Shown here in pieces: positions 37,378 to 47,398 of a stretch of 64,000 nt of DNA; within the stretch, counting starts at the first letter, position 1, and each line of letters begins with the position of its first letter. A program made the position numbers and the translations under genes. The stretch is from Ferruginibacter sp. (GTDB lineage: Bacteria; Bacteroidota; Bacteroidia; Chitinophagales; Chitinophagaceae): the NCBI GenBank assembly GCA_014379625.1, contig JACMLJ010000065.1:124001-188000 (forward strand), read 5' to 3'. The notes beneath the pieces were generated by a model. The model was not told the DNA's origin, made no database searches, and was given only the letters and a program-made list of their open reading frames with translations.

Positions 37378-40300
37378 CTAAAACCGCAAACCCATTGTAA
37401 AATAGGGATACCATCCCTCCCCCGAGTTGCCGGCTACCAATTGGAATACAGCTATTTGGGCCGGGGCAAAATAAATACCACCACCTGCACCCTGGTGCCA
37501 TTCATCACTGTTGTATCCTTTCTGCCAAACTTTACCTGCATCGTAAAAGCCAATAATACCCAATTGCCCGGGCAAAATATAAGAAGCCAGGTTGGCTAAT
37601 TTAATGCGTACTTCCAGGTTATTATACAGCATCTGCTCGCCTGCAAAACGATACTGGTTATATCCGCGTAAATTTTCGTGTCCGCCCAAAAACAGCGACT
37701 GGTAAAATGCTGCCCTACCCGTTGTAACACCGCCCCCTACCCTGTTTGCAATTACAATGGCTGACTTCCGGTCAATACTCTTGTACACGGCCAGTTCAGC
37801 TATGCATTGTGCAAATGATTTTGAATAGGTATTTAACCCCGCATATCCCTGTACCCGCATGTTGATATAACTGCCAAATGTGGGTAATAAAATACTATTC
37901 CGGGTATCATGCAGCAGGTTTATTATTATGCCTGCATGCGTTTTATCATTTGCAATGGTGGTACTATCGTAAGAATGTATCAGCGAAGTATTGGTAATAA
38001 AACGACCCTTGTTGTCCGAGGCATCGTAACGGTAATATTGTAAAGAAGGGCCCAGCGTTACACTGTTTCCTTTGCCTGTGCGCCAGCGAAATGCCGGAGC
38101 CAGGTTGAACAAACTAAACCTCGTCCGGTAGTAACGCCTGTAATCGCCCGTTTTATCGATCACCGATTGGTTGCCCCGGCCAAAAAAGTTCTGGGTATTA
38201 TCCGGCGCAAGTGCACTGGCCTGTAAAAGAAAATCCGCTCTGCCAACAGCCTGTAACCATTCTCCTTTGTAAATAATCCTGTAGGCATTGGTTGAAAAAG
38301 AATGGGCCAGCGTAAACTGCTGCATACTCGCATAGGGTTGTTTGCGGAACCCCTGTTGTATGAATTTTATACCCGCGCCGAAAATCAAACCATCATCCAC
38401 ATTAAATCCTGCATTCAGTAAAGGAATTGTTTTATTGTACCGGTTGGTTAGTTGTAATTCAGTGTTAGTCTTGTCCTCCGAAAAATGCCGGTGTACACGA
38501 TTGGCTGATCCCGCAATAAAAGCGTTGGCAGTTCCATCATATACATGAATTTTGCGGAGATATTTATTGTTGCCATTGATGTCATATTTTTTGGGAGATA
38601 CCCCATCACCAACCACTCTTATCCTGATGGGGGACCGGGTATTTTTTATCGAAACACTATCATTACCGCCCTGCAAAAACAAACGTATTTCTTTTGTTAC
38701 CGAAGGGTCAAGCACGCGGCTGTACAATAGTTTACCCGGCTGATCATTCTTTGAAATTTTATAAATATTGATCCCCATCTGCCCGCTAAGCGTATCACTG
38801 ATAGTTACCAGTTCGTTTTTATTGGAAGCAGGGATGTCAATTACTTTATTCAGGAACCGGTAATACCGGGGCATCTTCACCAGCATATCCGCCCTCCTGC
38901 TTTTTAATTGTTCGGCCAGTTGCTGATGACTAGCAGCATACACATTGGGTGGTAATTTTTTTAATGCGGCTTCAATAACAGTATCGCTTAAGTTATTTAC
39001 TGTTTTTTCGGTATGCTTTAACCAGTCATCATAAGAAAGATCATTTGTAAATATGCCATCGATCCCTCTTGCATTAAAGGAAAAAGTGTTGATGTTTTTT
39101 ATTCGTCCGCCAAAGCCCTGGAACTTAGGCATGATCCAGGGAAGAGAGGCTATTTTTGGAAAAAAGCCCTGGTTCACATAAAATACCTGGTCCCTGTCGC
39201 GGGGAACAGGCTTATAGGTTTTACCTTTCCCGTTATCCTCGTCTACCCATCTCCATTGATCCCCGTGCCGGTCCCAGTCGCCCAAAAAAATATCCAGTAA
39301 CCGCGCATTTAAAAACGCGTGCTGGTCAACCGTATTATCATTATCATCTTTTAGTTTATCGGTCATTTTTATAGTAGAAACAGATTTACCGAGGGGTTCC
39401 CGCTCTTCAAACAATGCAATGGTGTTGGCAAAGTCTTTACTATAAATACCCAGGTTTTTATCGGCCGCTATGTATACTATCTTCGGCTTGCTGTGCGGTA
39501 TCCCGAGCGCATCAGAAAATGCGGGCACCGTTAAAGGGGCGTAAGGAAAAGCAGCCGTTGAATTATCCCTTAAAATATCCGCCGCCAGTGTATTGGTCAT
39601 TGATTGCGGCAATAAATTATCCGGGAATTTTTCAATACTCCGCAGTACCCATTCCTTCTTACCTTCCATTAACCTGAGCGACCTGGTTTGCATGCCCCCG
39701 CCTAATTCTTTTGGTACTAAATGGGCTTCAGAAATCCTAAGGATAGGTATAGTGGTTTCCATAGCCCAAACTTTTCTGTAATTTTCGCCAAACAGTCCCC
39801 TGTGTACCTTACTTACTTTATCAAAATCCGAATTGAGTTTTATCTTAATACTGTCGCCACTAATTTCCATACCCGCCGGTTCAATTGCCATCAATGGATC
39901 TGTATGCCTGATGGTATAGACAGTATCGTTTTCCACAATTCCATTATGGTAGGTCTGAAAGCTGAGGCTTATACTATTATCCGAAAAAAAATCCGCAATA
40001 ACGTACCCGCTTAAAGACTTTGCATATACGCTCCCCCTGCCCTTTTTAACCGGTGTATGTTTGGATCCGGCGCCGCTTACCAGTTGGGGCACAGCTCCAT
40101 AAATCAGCTGCAAAGCGTGTTCATGCCCAGCTACGTGGATTATATTGGGATGTAATTTTAGTATCTCCTCTACATTCATTTTCATATCCTGGTACAATAC
40201 GTTTTTTACATCTTCCGCAGGAGGGAAAGTTGTCCGGAGCATTGGATATAATGAGCCGATAACGGGAAGGGGTATGTACAAATTTTTATTCAGGTTGGTG

Positions 40301-40986
40301 AGCGGAAACAGGTGGTCCTTTAAATTATAATAGCCACCGTGCGGGCCATAGGTAGTAAAAGGGTGATGGGTAGCAAAAAGGATGGTTTTATTTTTATTGC
40401 GCCTGATGATATCATTAAGTTTACCCAACACATCCCTTTTTGTTTTACATTCGCAGTCATCACCCTCTGTTTTTTTGCTGAAAGGATATAACCACCATTC
40501 GGAATCCATTGCAACCACCACCAGCCGTTCGGAAACAACCAGTTCATATGGGCCGGGACATGCATCCGCGGGGATCATTTGCAAAAGGGAATCATTTTGC
40601 TGCCGCAGGAATTGATTGGCAAGTATTATTTTTTCGTATCCCTTTGGTCCGCTTTTATCCCAATCATGGTTGCCCGGAATAAAATACACCGGCACCCCGG
40701 CTTTTCGCAAACCTTCGTATTGTGACCGTAAAATATCCTGTGATCCCTGTGCTGTTTTAGTGCCGGGAAATTCCATTCCCGTTGGATAAATATTATCACC
40801 CAAAAAAAGCGCGATGGTTTTACCGGCAATATTTTTTTGTACTGCATCCAGTAAAACAGCTTTCTGCTCAATATTAATTTCGCCCGCATCGCCAATCAAA
40901 ATAACCCTGTACTCAACGGTACCCTGCGCCCATGCATACTGCAGGAAAGTAAATAGTACTATGACCGTAAATAAAAGCTTTCTCAT
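37378..40986 (-). CDS. Chimera: secreted metallophosphoesterase, kinase-like middle region, outer-membrane beta-barrel
   Basis: 1202 residues from the ATG at 40984-40986, which opens a signal peptide (MRKLLFTVIVLFTFLQYAWA). Residues ~25-370 are a calcineurin-like phosphoesterase: LIGDAG (D33), LFLGDNIYPTG (D64, N65), PGNHDWD (H107), ATHHPF and AGHEHAL. A middle region (~400-780) holds FLGDWDRHGDQWRW (~res 562-578) and PVPRDRDQVF, reminiscent of atypical CotH-like kinases. The C-terminal ~350 residues form a BamA/TamA-like surface-antigen barrel with the loop-6 motif GGHENLRGYNQYRF and a terminal phenylalanine (FTMGLRF). The enzymatic parts would sit in the periplasm or on the surface. Converges with metX. 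Confidence 0.87.
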   Translation of the reverse strand: MRKLLFTVIVLFTFLQYAWAQGTVEYRVILIGDAGEINIEQKAVLLDAVQKNIAGKTIALFLGDNIYPTGMEFPGTKTAQGSQDILRSQYEGLRKAGVPVYFIPGNHDWDKSGPKGYEKIILANQFLRQQNDSLLQMIPADACPGPYELVVSERLVVVAMDSEWWLYPFSKKTEGDDCECKTKRDVLGKLNDIIRRNKNKTILFATHHPFTTYGPHGGYYNLKDHLFPLTNLNKNLYIPLPVIGSLYPMLRTTFPPAEDVKNVLYQDMKMNVEEILKLHPNIIHVAGHEHALQLIYGAVPQLVSGAGSKHTPVKKGRGSVYAKSLSGYVIADFFSDNSISLSFQTYHNGIVENDTVYTIRHTDPLMAIEPAGMEISGDSIKIKLNSDFDKVSKVHRGLFGENYRKVWAMETTIPILRISEAHLVPKELGGGMQTRSLRLMEGKKEWVLRSIEKFPDNLLPQSMTNTLAADILRDNSTAAFPYAPLTVPAFSDALGIPHSKPKIVYIAADKNLGIYSKDFANTIALFEEREPLGKSVSTIKMTDKLKDDNDNTVDQHAFLNARLLDIFLGDWDRHGDQWRWVDEDNGKGKTYKPVPRDRDQVFYVNQGFFPKIASLPWIMPKFQGFGGRIKNINTFSFNARGIDGIFTNDLSYDDWLKHTEKTVNNLSDTVIEAALKKLPPNVYAASHQQLAEQLKSRRADMLVKMPRYYRFLNKVIDIPASNKNELVTISDTLSGQMGINIYKISKNDQPGKLLYSRVLDPSVTKEIRLFLQGGNDSVSIKNTRSPIRIRVVGDGVSPKKYDINGNNKYLRKIHVYDGTANAFIAGSANRVHRHFSEDKTNTELQLTNRYNKTIPLLNAGFNVDDGLIFGAGIKFIQQGFRKQPYASMQQFTLAHSFSTNAYRIIYKGEWLQAVGRADFLLQASALAPDNTQNFFGRGNQSVIDKTGDYRRYYRTRFSLFNLAPAFRWRTGKGNSVTLGPSLQYYRYDASDNKGRFITNTSLIHSYDSTTIANDKTHAGIIINLLHDTRNSILLPTFGSYINMRVQGYAGLNTYSKSFAQCIAELAVYKSIDRKSAIVIANRVGGGVTTGRAAFYQSLFLGGHENLRGYNQYRFAGEQMLYNNLEVRIKLANLASYILPGQLGIIGFYDAGKVWQKGYNSDEWHQGAGGGIYFAPAQIAVFQLVAGNSGEGWYPYFTMGLRF

Positions 40987-41287
40987 ACTAATTTTTTTTG
41001 AATATGGGATAAAAGGAAAAAAATAAATAGTAAAAAATACATATGCCCCCGGAGGATTCATCCCCAAAATACCCCGATTACGTATAATCGCCAGGGAGTT
41101 GCAACAGCCACCAGGCATACCCGCACAGGTTCCAGGTATATGTGATGATTGATTTTTTTACGATCATGGCTCGTATCGTAATACAGGCATTACACAGTAA
41201 AGATAACGGTACAAATAGTAGTACAAGCCTGTGTACCTGAACCACAAATGTTATTTTGGTAACGGGTAAAAAAAACCGGGATAAGGG
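40987..41287. other. Gap upstream of the phosphoesterase/barrel gene
   Basis: About 300 bp between the barrel gene and the HD-effector gene, both on the minus strand. A short imperfect palindrome GATTACGTATAATC lies near 41078-41091. No gene or repeat array was seen; the barrel-gene promoter must be here. Confidence 0.4.
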
Positions 41288-42511
41288 TCAAAGTATGATC
41301 GCCACGGCAAAGGCCAGGATACTTATAATCAATGTAAACATAAAAACTGTATACGATATCCGCAACAATTTATATTTGTTTCCCAAAACTTTTCCCTGCG
41401 AATGAATATCCCTGATAAGGCTCCCGTACAAAAACTCACTATCGTCCATCACCATTTTCATGCCTTCATAATAATGATCAAAATCCATCTTATAAAAATT
41501 TCCGAAAAATAAAAGGTTGACTGTTTTTTTGGATAATTGTTCAGGCGAAAAATAACCGTCCGGTATCTTGGGTCTTGTTGCCAGTATTGAAAAGATCGTG
41601 GCAGTCAGGCATCCGGCCAGTAATATCATAGTAGGAATGATCAAAGTAGGTGTAGTTTCCAGTTTGCGCACCACTAAGGCTATAACCACCGAAATAATGA
41701 TAGAGTTTACAGAGATCATGATATTCGATTTGCTGTCTGCCATATCACTCAATCGCTGGTGATTGGTGACTGCAATCCTAAACATGGTTTCAATACCCTT
41801 TGTAGGTTTCTCTGTTTTTACTGAGGGGGCGGGGTCCTGTGCGCCTGATGGTGTTGCATCCCCTGCTGCTTTTTCGTTTTTAGTAACACTTGCTTCCGGT
41901 TGCGCGGTGTGGCCTTTTTCTTTTTCTAAAAGTTTCTCCAGGTTTTCCTGTTTTTTATTATTGAGCAAAGCCTGGCAATAGTCGGTATGATAATGATGCG
42001 ACTGAAGCAACTGAATGGTTCCTTTTCTCCATTCGTCTTTATCAACCTTTATATTTCTAATCGCCTCATACTCTTTACGCAATTGCTTATTGTGTTTGGC
42101 AAAATCATCCGTGCCTAAATGAAAAAGGTCTGCATCGCACACAATCTGTTCCTTAAGCGTGGAAGGACGTTGTGGCATTTTGGTAGCGAGGATGCAGTTT
42201 TTTATTTCACTGCGGGTCGGTTCATCCACACCCTTTTCTGTTAAAAAAGCTTCTGCCAGATCAGCGCTTTTAAGTTCGTGCAGGGTCTGCGCGCCGGCCA
42301 TGCAATACCCCATATCGTGAAACCATGCCGTGGCGGTAACCACAAAAAAATCATGTTCGTTCAATTGATAGTGGTCCGCTATTTGTTTTGCGGCCGCCAC
42401 CACCGTTGCGGTATGCCTGATATCATGGTATAACAACTGATCTTTGCCATGATCTGCAAAATAAGCAGTAACATATTGCTTTACCTGTTCCGTTATTAAC
42501 TGGTAATTCAT
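41288..42511 (-). CDS. HD-domain phosphohydrolase fused to a Pycsar-type transmembrane effector module
   Basis: 407 residues. Residues ~1-195 are an HD domain: H33 in YHDIRHTATV, H65-D66 in AWFHDMGYC, and D126/D128 in IVCDADLFHLG, a full metal-binding set. A low-complexity linker (~200-245, TKNEKAAGDATPSGAQ) leads to a C-terminal module (~250-407) with NHQRLSDMADSKSNIMISVN, two hydrophobic helices (~270-318), SPEQLSKKTVNLLFFGNF, MDFDHYYEGM and a last helix (~385-407). This matches the DUF5706/PycTM module of Pycsar anti-phage effectors. No pyrimidine cyclase lies nearby in the window. The HD domain may degrade the activating nucleotide or another one. Confidence 0.88.
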   Translation of the reverse strand: MNYQLITEQVKQYVTAYFADHGKDQLLYHDIRHTATVVAAAKQIADHYQLNEHDFFVVTATAWFHDMGYCMAGAQTLHELKSADLAEAFLTEKGVDEPTRSEIKNCILATKMPQRPSTLKEQIVCDADLFHLGTDDFAKHNKQLRKEYEAIRNIKVDKDEWRKGTIQLLQSHHYHTDYCQALLNNKKQENLEKLLEKEKGHTAQPEASVTKNEKAAGDATPSGAQDPAPSVKTEKPTKGIETMFRIAVTNHQRLSDMADSKSNIMISVNSIIISVVIALVVRKLETTPTLIIPTMILLAGCLTATIFSILATRPKIPDGYFSPEQLSKKTVNLLFFGNFYKMDFDHYYEGMKMVMDDSEFLYGSLIRDIHSQGKVLGNKYKLLRISYTVFMFTLIISILAFAVAIIL

Positions 42512-42920
42512 TCTTTTTATTTTAGTTTTCAGTTTCCAGAATGGTACACCCCGCGCTTTTATTTATGTGATGCAGGCAATTCATTGCAGTTTCCTGTTAC
42601 AACTTTGCTCAAATATTTGATATTCAAATTTAAGAAAAGAAAAAACTTAATTCAATAGCTAATTAACGGAATTTGTTACACATATTAAAACAGAACTTTA
42701 ATAAAAGAGAGGATTGAGCGTGGTTTAAAAAAACTTACCGGGACTGCCTGTTCCGATTAGTGAGTATTCGCCTCAAAGCGGTTTCAATTAACCATGATCG
42801 CAAAAAAGGTAATCCCACCCAAGATGATAAGAAAGTAAAACTTTATAATACTACTTGTTGCGCTAAAAATAAACCGGCAAACTGTGGGCTCTTCAAGCTA
42901 TCCTGCCGATGCCTTTTTTT
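42512..42920. other. Intergenic gap without recognisable gene
   Basis: 409 bp between the HD-effector gene and the sialate esterase, both on the minus strand. No conserved coding stretch, repeat or strong hairpin was identified. Upstream of the HD-effector start the sequence is A/T-rich. Confidence 0.5.
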
Positions 42921-44885
42921 CTAATTCCCGATTTTATACTTCGCTGTTTCGGTAATCGCTTTCCACTGATCTGTCCGGAACGGGCCTGCAGGAAAGCCCT
43001 CTTTATTGAATAAATTATCCTTACCCGCATTATCGGCCCAGCCAAACCTTACCGCTACCGGATTTACCACCTGATCATGGTACACCACTACTTTATCGCC
43101 ATCAATATAGGCTTTGGCGGTAAAAAATTGCTGATCTGCACCAGCAATTTCAAACCCGTTAAGGGAATCCAAAATATTTTTTGCCGATAATCCGCCGCCA
43201 ATATTTGTAAATGAGAGGATGATCTTATTGCCTTCCACTTTAAAGGATTGATAAACCGGCCCGCTGTAAACATTGCCTTTGCCATAGGTTTTATTTAAGG
43301 CGATAGCCGCCAGCCTTTTTCCGACATCCTCCTTATTTTTGGGATGAATATCGGTAGGATTGCCAATATCAGTTGTGACCGCCATACCTGTGTTGGGCAA
43401 CGCTAAAGTAAGTGTTTGCGCTTCTCTCAATTCGGCCCAGCTACTGCCTTTACGGCTATCCCCGTTGCTTGCGTTAAATGTGGCCAATTGTACAAAATAA
43501 AAGGGGAAGTCGCCCTGTTTCCATTTTTTGCGCCAATCCGTGATCATTAATGGAAATGCTTTGCGATACTGGTAAGCACGGCCGGCATTGGATTCGCCCT
43601 GGTACCAGGTAGCGCCTTTGATTGCGAAGGGGATCAAGGGATGTATCATACCATTGTAAAGCAGGGTGGGAGAACTGTTGGGACCAACACCTGCTGACCC
43701 GGTAGATACCGACTCTACCTGGAACAACCACTCCCCCTCCAATGAAAGAGTTATTGAACCAATTAATAACTTTACACCTGCGGCCTCTCCATATACCCCA
43801 CCGCCACCACCATTATCTTCCACCCTGATGGCGATCACATTTTTACCTTCTTTTAAAAGGTTAGATGGTATGCTGTATTTTCTTTTCACATTGTATCCCC
43901 TGGTTATTCCTACTTTTATCCCGTTTACATAACATTCATCCGCGTCATCGATCATAGCAAGTTCCAGTACTGCGGCCTTACCTGCATCCCCGGCAGCTAT
44001 ATTCACCGTTTTTCTCAACCATACTACACCATCAAAATCGCCCAACGCCTGTTGCTCCCATAAGCCGGGCACCATCATTTTTGGCCAGGGTCGGTCATCA
44101 AAAGATGTTGTTTTCCACCTGGATACTTCCGTTGATGAAGGTGGAAAGGAAGCCTGTATTTTTTCGAGACGTTTTGTAGTGGCTGCAATTTTTTGCCTGG
44201 CCATCGAATCAATATTTAATACCTGCATCCCCGCAATCATGGTTTTAAATTCTTCATCGTTTTCGAAGGCATCCCGGCTCGTCCAGGTTTCTACATGTGT
44301 GCCTCCCCAGGAAGTATTGATCAGCCCGATGGGTACATTCAATTCCCGTTGCAATTCTTTGGCGAAGAAATAACCCACCGCCGTAAAATTACCCGCTGTC
44401 GCAGGACTACACAGTTTCCAATCGCTCCCGGTAAGGTCATCTTTAGGTTGGGGGGACACGGTTTTAGGCACTTCAAAATGCCGTATCCGGGGATAATTCG
44501 CCTGCTGGATTTCTCTATCCGCATCATTGGCATTTTGCAGGCGAAACTCCATATTTGACTGGCCCGAACAAACCCACACATCACCCACGAGTATATTACT
44601 GATGGTAATAATATTATTGCCGGTTATGACTAACTGGTATGGGCCACCGGCTGCTTCGGCAGTAAAATTAATTTTCCATTTCCCTGATCCGTCTGCGGTA
44701 ACCTCCCTGGTTTGCTTATTGAAACGAAGTGTAATTTTTTCCCTGCTATCCGCCCAGCCCCAAACTGGTATGGTTTGATCTCTTTGTAAAACCATATTAT
44801 CGCCAAAAATTTTAGTTAACCTTACGTTGGCCGAAACGGTACAGGCAATAAATGATACCAGTATTGAAAGGAGCATCTTTTTCAT
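42921..44885 (-). CDS. Sialate O-acetylesterase (SGNH hydrolase), secreted
   Basis: 654 residues with a signal peptide (MKKMLLSILVSFIACTVSA). N-terminal beta domain IFGDNMVLQRDQTIPVWGWA, then SGNH block I GDVWVCSGQSNMEFRL, block III region IGLINTSWGGTHVETWTSRD, a mid-domain carbohydrate-binding insertion (~280-380), and GATWYQGESNAGRAYQYRKA, with the catalytic histidine region DIHPKNKEDVGKRL. This is the domain order of bacterial 9-O-acetylesterases that deacetylate sialic acids or related glycans. No sialidase or SusCD genes neighbour it. Confidence 0.92.
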   Translation of the reverse strand: MKKMLLSILVSFIACTVSANVRLTKIFGDNMVLQRDQTIPVWGWADSREKITLRFNKQTREVTADGSGKWKINFTAEAAGGPYQLVITGNNIITISNILVGDVWVCSGQSNMEFRLQNANDADREIQQANYPRIRHFEVPKTVSPQPKDDLTGSDWKLCSPATAGNFTAVGYFFAKELQRELNVPIGLINTSWGGTHVETWTSRDAFENDEEFKTMIAGMQVLNIDSMARQKIAATTKRLEKIQASFPPSSTEVSRWKTTSFDDRPWPKMMVPGLWEQQALGDFDGVVWLRKTVNIAAGDAGKAAVLELAMIDDADECYVNGIKVGITRGYNVKRKYSIPSNLLKEGKNVIAIRVEDNGGGGGVYGEAAGVKLLIGSITLSLEGEWLFQVESVSTGSAGVGPNSSPTLLYNGMIHPLIPFAIKGATWYQGESNAGRAYQYRKAFPLMITDWRKKWKQGDFPFYFVQLATFNASNGDSRKGSSWAELREAQTLTLALPNTGMAVTTDIGNPTDIHPKNKEDVGKRLAAIALNKTYGKGNVYSGPVYQSFKVEGNKIILSFTNIGGGLSAKNILDSLNGFEIAGADQQFFTAKAYIDGDKVVVYHDQVVNPVAVRFGWADNAGKDNLFNKEGFPAGPFRTDQWKAITETAKYKIGN

Positions 44886-45662
44886 ATGTGTTGGTAGCTA
44901 TTTTTGAAGTGGTAAAAGTAGCTGATTGATTTAACAGATTAGCTATAAATATTTCCTGGTTTGCTGGTTGGTGTTTCGCGTTTCCTGAAATTCTACTAGG
45001 TGTAACTATAGGTAACGGCAAGGCAGAAATATTTTTAATACTAATACTCCTTTCTTCAATTCGATTATGCTTTTAACGCATTGCGGGTAACCCATTTCGT
45101 TTTTAGCGAGTGGGAGTTTTTTGTTGCAACGAAGAAAACTGTTTTGACTAAAGTTATGTTTGAGTAATATCGGCAGGGCTATTGTTTCTGCTTTTAGTCA
45201 TTATTCGATACCCCCATTTTAGGTGATTGTTTGGTTTTGGCGCCGCGGTTACTTTTACATCATCAACCATCAAAAGCAGATTGACGCAAGCGGTATTGTT
45301 GCAGTCTGCGTAACACGAATCACTCGCATAAAACAACATACCCGATGTGTGAACAACTTGCCAGCTATAGGGCAGGGCACAGCATACGACTTACAATATC
45401 CCCCATACCATTGGTGAAATGACATCAGCAGACAACCAGCAAAAAAAAGGTTGATGATCACACAGTGGTAATTATTCAATCAGTTGGAAAAGGTAAACAA
45501 CCCCGGGTTAATGTCACAGGATCCGGAAATAACAATTACTCAAAAAGTTATTGTGAAACGGACCCCGGCAAAGATGCTCTGCCTGATTAGTAAAAAAAAA
45601 CAGATGAACTTACTATTGAAATATTTACACATTAAATCAAAATCAAATCAAATTAAACTATT
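44886..45662. other. 777-bp gap with a possible decayed secreted-protein fragment
   Basis: No intact gene. On the minus strand, 45154-45400 reads through a stretch SDSCYADCNNTACVNLLLMV followed by DDVKVTAAP, a composition and ending often seen in secreted Bacteroidota adhesion or anchor domains. Its start is missing and upstream frames are interrupted. It may be the 3' remnant of a degraded gene. Confidence 0.3.
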
Positions 45663-46190
45663 ATGAAAAAGATTACAATTTTAGCCCTGGCCATTATGCT
45701 TTTCACCGCCTGCAAGAAGGACAACAAGGTCAACCGTCCAATTAAACTGGATTTTACTTCTTCAGTAAATCACGCATCACCGGCTTTAACCTGTACATTG
45801 CCGGGAACTCCTTTTGCTATAGCTAACAGCGGGTATTTTCTATCAGGTACTGTAACACATTTAGGGACGATTGATGCTAACAATAGTAAGGGCCAGGATG
45901 GATTCTGTAATTTAAGTGCTGCATTTATACTCACTACAAAAACCTCGGGCCAGATAGTTGCGGCAAATGGTGACAAGATAACTTATACAGGTGATGATGT
46001 AATCAACCTGAACAATGCAATAGTTAGTGGGGGCACCACGGCGCCAATTACCGGTTTGTGGACGATTACAGGTGGAACCGGAAAGTTTGCAGGTGGATCA
46101 GGGTCTATTAAAATCAGTGGCATTGTTGATCTTGCTTCAGAAGGAGGGCCAATATTTAGCATTAGCGGGGAAGGCATCATCACTTACTAA
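45663..46190 (+). CDS. Small secreted lipoprotein, allene-oxide-cyclase-barrel-like
   Basis: 175 residues. A lipoprotein signal ends at MLFTACKKDN (lipobox FTAC). The rest is a beta-rich domain with GTPFAIANSGYFLSG and GLWTITGGTGKFAGGSGSIK; this last segment resembles the GTGxFxGAxG turn of dirigent/allene oxide cyclase barrels. Function unknown. Monocistronic. Confidence 0.75.
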   Translation: MKKITILALAIMLFTACKKDNKVNRPIKLDFTSSVNHASPALTCTLPGTPFAIANSGYFLSGTVTHLGTIDANNSKGQDGFCNLSAAFILTTKTSGQIVAANGDKITYTGDDVINLNNAIVSGGTTAPITGLWTITGGTGKFAGGSGSIKISGIVDLASEGGPIFSISGEGIITY

Positions 46191-46460
46191 TTATTTCTTT
46201 TGTATGTTTAGCTGATCATTTTTTACCGGTAACTTCTTTTTAATTCTTTATAAAACTTAAGGAGATGTTATCGGTTTACAATATTGATCACTTTCTATGG
46301 AGCAGTTTCCCTGATGACTATTGTCAACGATTATTGCCAATACAAAAGCGGCCACAAAATATCGCGGAAGTAATTGACAACCGGTATAATTAAGGGATTC
46401 TTAATTTAATAAAAGTTTTTTGTAAGTTTATGTCACTTATGGTTAGTTATTGATATTCAG

Positions 46461-46556
46461 GTAGACGGTGGCTTTTATCGCTGAACTTCAGGACCCGCAA
46501 GTTTTATTGTAACCGACCCGGACGGAAATGCTATTTTATTTGACCAGCATATTTAG
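46461..46556 (+). pseudogene. Remnant of a VOC (glyoxalase/bleomycin-resistance) family gene
   Basis: Reads VDGGFYR, stop, TSGPASFIVTDPDGNAILFD and QHI before a terminal stop. The PDGNxxxF ending is the C-terminal strand typical of VOC proteins. The in-frame stop at 46482 and the lack of any upstream portion show decay. The rest of the 502-bp gap (46191-46692) holds nothing recognisable. Confidence 0.6.
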
Positions 46557-46692
46557 CATAAAAATTGAATACCCGCAAACATTTTGGTCGGCGAAGAGGA
46601 AAAATGCAATGCCATATTTCATTTGCAAAGCCTTAGCCATTATTGCACCGATGCGTTACAACAATTGAAAATTTGTTCTGATAAAAAATTTT

Positions 46693-47340
46693 ATGACCAT
46701 GGATAACCCATCCGATGTTGATAAATATATAGCAGCATTTTCAAAAGAAATCCAGGAAATTTTAGAGCGATTAAGATCAACAATTAAAAATGCCGCGCCG
46801 GGAGCCGAGCAGAGAATCAATTATGGAATTCCTACTTTCACTTTAATAGGGAACCTCGTTCATTTTGCAGCTTTTAAAAATCATATTGGATTTTATCCTG
46901 CGCCATCCGGAATTTTAGCTTTTAAGAAAGAACTATCAGTTTATGAAGGGGCAAAAGGCTCAATTAAATTCCCCATTGATAAACCTCTTCCTTTTGATTT
47001 GATTAAGGAAATAGTTAAATACAGGGTGAAGGAAAATTTGGAAAAGGCGGAAGCAAAGAAAAGAGTCAGCACTTGTTCAATGGGACATAAATATAATAGA
47101 AGTAGCCAGTGCCCTGCTTGTCCTGTTTGCGAACGGGAACGCAGACCAAAAGAAAACTTTCTGTCAATACTTAGTGCACCGGCAAGAAGGGCTTTAGCAA
47201 ACAAGGGTATTTTAAATTTAAAGCAACTTTCTGCATTTAGTGAAAAAGAAATAGTAGAACTTCATGGAATGGGGCCGGGTTCGATCACTAAACTTAAAAC
47301 CGCCCTGGAAGCAAAAGGATTGTCATTTAATAGATTTTAA
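46693..47340 (+). CDS. DUF1801 (YdhG-like) domain fused to a Cys-rich linker and a helix-hairpin-helix domain
   Basis: 215 residues (an ATG at 46699 is a possible start). Residues ~5-115 are DUF1801: IQEILERLRSTIKNAAPGAE, NYGIPTFTLIGNLVHFAAFK, IGFYPAPSGILAFKKEL. Residues ~125-150 are a possible zinc ribbon (CSMGHKYNRSSQCPACPVCE). Residues ~158-212 resemble the RNA-polymerase alpha C-terminal/HhH fold (LSAPARRALANKGILNLKQL, then ELHGMGPGSITKLKTALE). A nucleic-acid-binding role is possible; the biological function is unknown. Confidence 0.82.
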   Translation: MTMDNPSDVDKYIAAFSKEIQEILERLRSTIKNAAPGAEQRINYGIPTFTLIGNLVHFAAFKNHIGFYPAPSGILAFKKELSVYEGAKGSIKFPIDKPLPFDLIKEIVKYRVKENLEKAEAKKRVSTCSMGHKYNRSSQCPACPVCERERRPKENFLSILSAPARRALANKGILNLKQLSAFSEKEIVELHGMGPGSITKLKTALEAKGLSFNRF

Positions 47341-47398
47341 CGCTGAGTGAACAGACAGCCGGAACCTACTGTATAGTTCCTGAAAAAACAAATTTATC

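Noticed and set aside
40987..41118. 44-residue extension of the phosphoesterase/barrel protein
   Set aside because: The ATG at 40984-40986 starts a clean signal peptide; the extension would bury it.
42921..44885. Sialate esterase as part of a polysaccharide utilisation locus
   Set aside because: No susC/susD pair, sialidase or regulator lies nearby.
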